Assembly: GCA_963969395.1 (NCBI GenBank)
Contig: OZ017796.1
Span: 17,610,501 to 17,674,500 of the forward strand
Reading direction: 5' to 3'
DNA from: Pseudoscleropodium purum
Lineage: Eukaryota > Streptophyta > Bryopsida > Hypnales > Brachytheciaceae
Length of the DNA: 64,000 nucleotides
This document shows, one piece after another, positions 62,301 through 64,000 of this stretch (position 1 is its first letter; the number at the start of each line of letters is the position of its first letter). The notes below the pieces were generated by a model, which searched no databases, had not been told where the DNA came from, and saw only the letters and a list, made by a program, of their open reading frames with translations. Position numbers and translations under genes: made by a program.

Positions 62301-62918
62301 AAATCCAGCTGTTACAATATGGTGATTTGGTGCAAGTTTTTTTCTGAAGTCTTGATTATGCTTAAAGTTAGGACCACCTATTGTGATGCGTACCTAATGG
62401 TGACATGCTCTACAACTTGTTTAGATTTCGAAGTGGAAATGAGTTCTTTTTCTTAGGTTGTGTCGCAATTGGGTGCTTCTACCTTAGATTTTATTTTCAT
62501 TCAATTTTCAATTCATTGAATTTGTTTGGCAATTATTTCCCGTTCATTTACGGAATGCAAATCAGTTGCACGTCTGCCGTGCAGCAGACCCCTGATTTAA
62601 GCAATTTTTATTGATTACTAATAACAATTGGGTAAGAGAAATTGGAAGGTAGAAAAGAAGTCCATAATGTCCTACTTGTTTCCAGACAGCTGGATGTAGT
62701 ACTAGTAATCTAGACTCATTTGAAGGGATTTGATTCCAAATCTTTGGACTGAACTGGTTAGGCTAAGAAACTGCTCGAATGGATCTGGATCCCAGTATCT
62801 ATGGTACACTCCCAGAAACTGGCTATGTTACGTAGAAACTACCGTGTAGTGGAAACGTGGTATTTCTTCTTCTCATAACTTGTTAGAATTTTCTGTCTCG
62901 ATTTGAAGAGAGGTAATC
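59382..62918. other. Downstream region, possible UTR exon
   Basis: Contains the presumed 3' UTR of the WW-RRM gene. The composition stays transcript-like rather than strongly AT-rich. A segment at about 62210-62281, with acceptor-like TTATTCAG before it and donor-like CAG|GTATGT after it, could be a non-coding exon of a following gene. No protein-coding exon was recognised. Confidence 0.35.
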
Positions 62919-62942
62919 ATGAGCCGACGACCTCCAAACATG
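62919..62942 (+). CDS. Candidate first coding exon of a gene running off the window
   Basis: An ATG followed by eight codons reading MSRRPPNM ends at a GTAGGA donor. The basic start and the preceding UTR-like composition are suggestive, but no second exon was recognised in the last 1 kb, which becomes AT-rich. The call rests only on an ATG and a possible splice site. Confidence 0.15.
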
Positions 62943-64000
62943 GTAGGAATTTGCCCTGTTATATGTCTAGTTGATTTTTTTATTTTAATATGAAGAGGCA
63001 GCTTAGATATATTGGAATGTGGAGATGTGTGATGTTGACTGTTGTGGATAACTGTGACGCAAATTATCTAGACGATGAGTGTCGGCTTTTCAAAGGCTTA
63101 AGATATTGTATGATTGTACTACTGGTTCTAGCTTGTTTTGCTTCTAGTTTCTAATTTCTGTTTAGCGAAACAAATTGTAAGTACTTTAATTAGGATTTGG
63201 CTGCGTTATCAATGACGCGGAATTCAAACAGAGCCCACCAAACTCACTTGGTTGAGAATTTTTTGATTTAGACCTTATTTACACTCTGAAGGAATGGGCA
63301 ATGGTAATAGACGGCCAAGAGCTGGTAGAATGTGCTATGCAGAATGTGGCTCATAGGACCTGAAGTGGGATCAAAATGTTTTCATCCATGTCTGCTTGTG
63401 AAAGACTTCTAAACAATTTAACATATTCTGAAGTCTAAACCCATTAGACTGAAGCCTTGTTTTTTATGAAGCTGAAAATTGAGATGAATCACAAGATCTA
63501 GTTCTCAGAGTGATTTCAAATATGTCTAAATTAGTTGTACAAGCTAAGATGTTATGTTGTGTAAATATTAAAAAAATATTCTTGAGGTGAGAAGTGGAAG
63601 GAAACCGATTGTTCTGACCAGCAATCTTTGTCATCAAAATGCACCATAGTAGGATTCTTATTAATTGATGGAAGAAAATACAAACCTTAAAAGGGGACTC
63701 TTCACCTTAGTTAATCCATAAATGATGCCTAAGTTGAAAAGTAGTTGATGGATGACATGAGTGTCCATTGTAGAAACAAGGAATGCATCTATTGGTTCAA
63801 TAATTGGAGTAGTTTTAGTGACTACCTTGGTCATGGGGGCTATGTTGTGTAAGGGTTAACAATTGTTTAATCAATGACGAGAAGGTAGGGGGAGGTGTTA
63901 TTGAGCAAATTTTATTTCAATCATGGTTGTATGATGATTAGGTTTGATACTTTGGTCATACATTGGGAGATTGTGATTGAACTTTAATGAAGTCTAGGAA
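62943..64000. other. Window end, no gene recognised
   Basis: Increasingly AT-rich with no recognisable exon, RNA gene or element boundary. It could be an intron of a gene starting near 62919, or intergenic. Confidence 0.4.

Noticed and set aside
1..64000. tRNA, rRNA and other structured RNA genes
   Set aside because: Scanning by eye for tRNA arm motifs and conserved rRNA blocks gave nothing credible on either strand. A covariance-model search could still find small ncRNAs that I cannot see.

Overview
The window reads as nuclear DNA of a land plant: spliced genes with GT-AG introns, a plant-type aldehyde oxidase, a plant glyoxal-oxidase-like enzyme, an FLX-like coiled-coil gene, and long AT-rich intergenic tracts full of transposon remains. 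The species cannot be fixed from the sequence. All confident host genes lie on the + strand; the main LINE lies on the - strand.

Layout. Positions 1-19,000 are gene-poor. They hold a ~1.39 kb near-perfect long inverted repeat, local tandem duplications, MITE-like elements, and three GC/CpG-rich hAT-type elements, two with exact 8-bp target duplications. A two-exon secreted copper-radical oxidase (GLOX-like) occupies 19,425-21,310. From 22,784 to 30,681 lies a nested transposon block: a decayed L1-like LINE on the - strand, split by a 2.97 kb non-autonomous CACTA element (TIRs, TCT target duplication) and by a 228-bp CACTA-like MITE, next to a second LINE 3' end. Positions 30.7-33.9 kb are AT-rich and gene-free. 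A 13-exon aldehyde oxidase (1,371 codons before the stop) spans 35,497-44,558, and 44.6-50.0 kb is AT-rich and repeat-rich. From 50,793 to 59,381 lie an FLX-like coiled-coil gene (5 exons, 311 aa) and, directly downstream on the same strand, exons for a protein with a WW domain, a long Pro/Gln-rich linker and a C-terminal RRM. From 59.4 kb to the end no gene is secure.

How the genes relate. GLOX-like and aldehyde oxidase both oxidise aldehydes with O2 and release H2O2, one outside the cell with copper and one in the cytosol with molybdenum, but nothing shows co-regulation. The most interesting locus is FLX plus WW-RRM. No ATG-bearing first exon is visible for the WW-RRM part, and FLX exon 4 and the first WW exon are both phase 0, so the two could be spliced into one ~807-aa protein, while inclusion of exon 5 would end the FLX protein at 311 aa. 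Exon joins were inferred by hand from splice signals, reading frame and family similarity; no transcript data were available.
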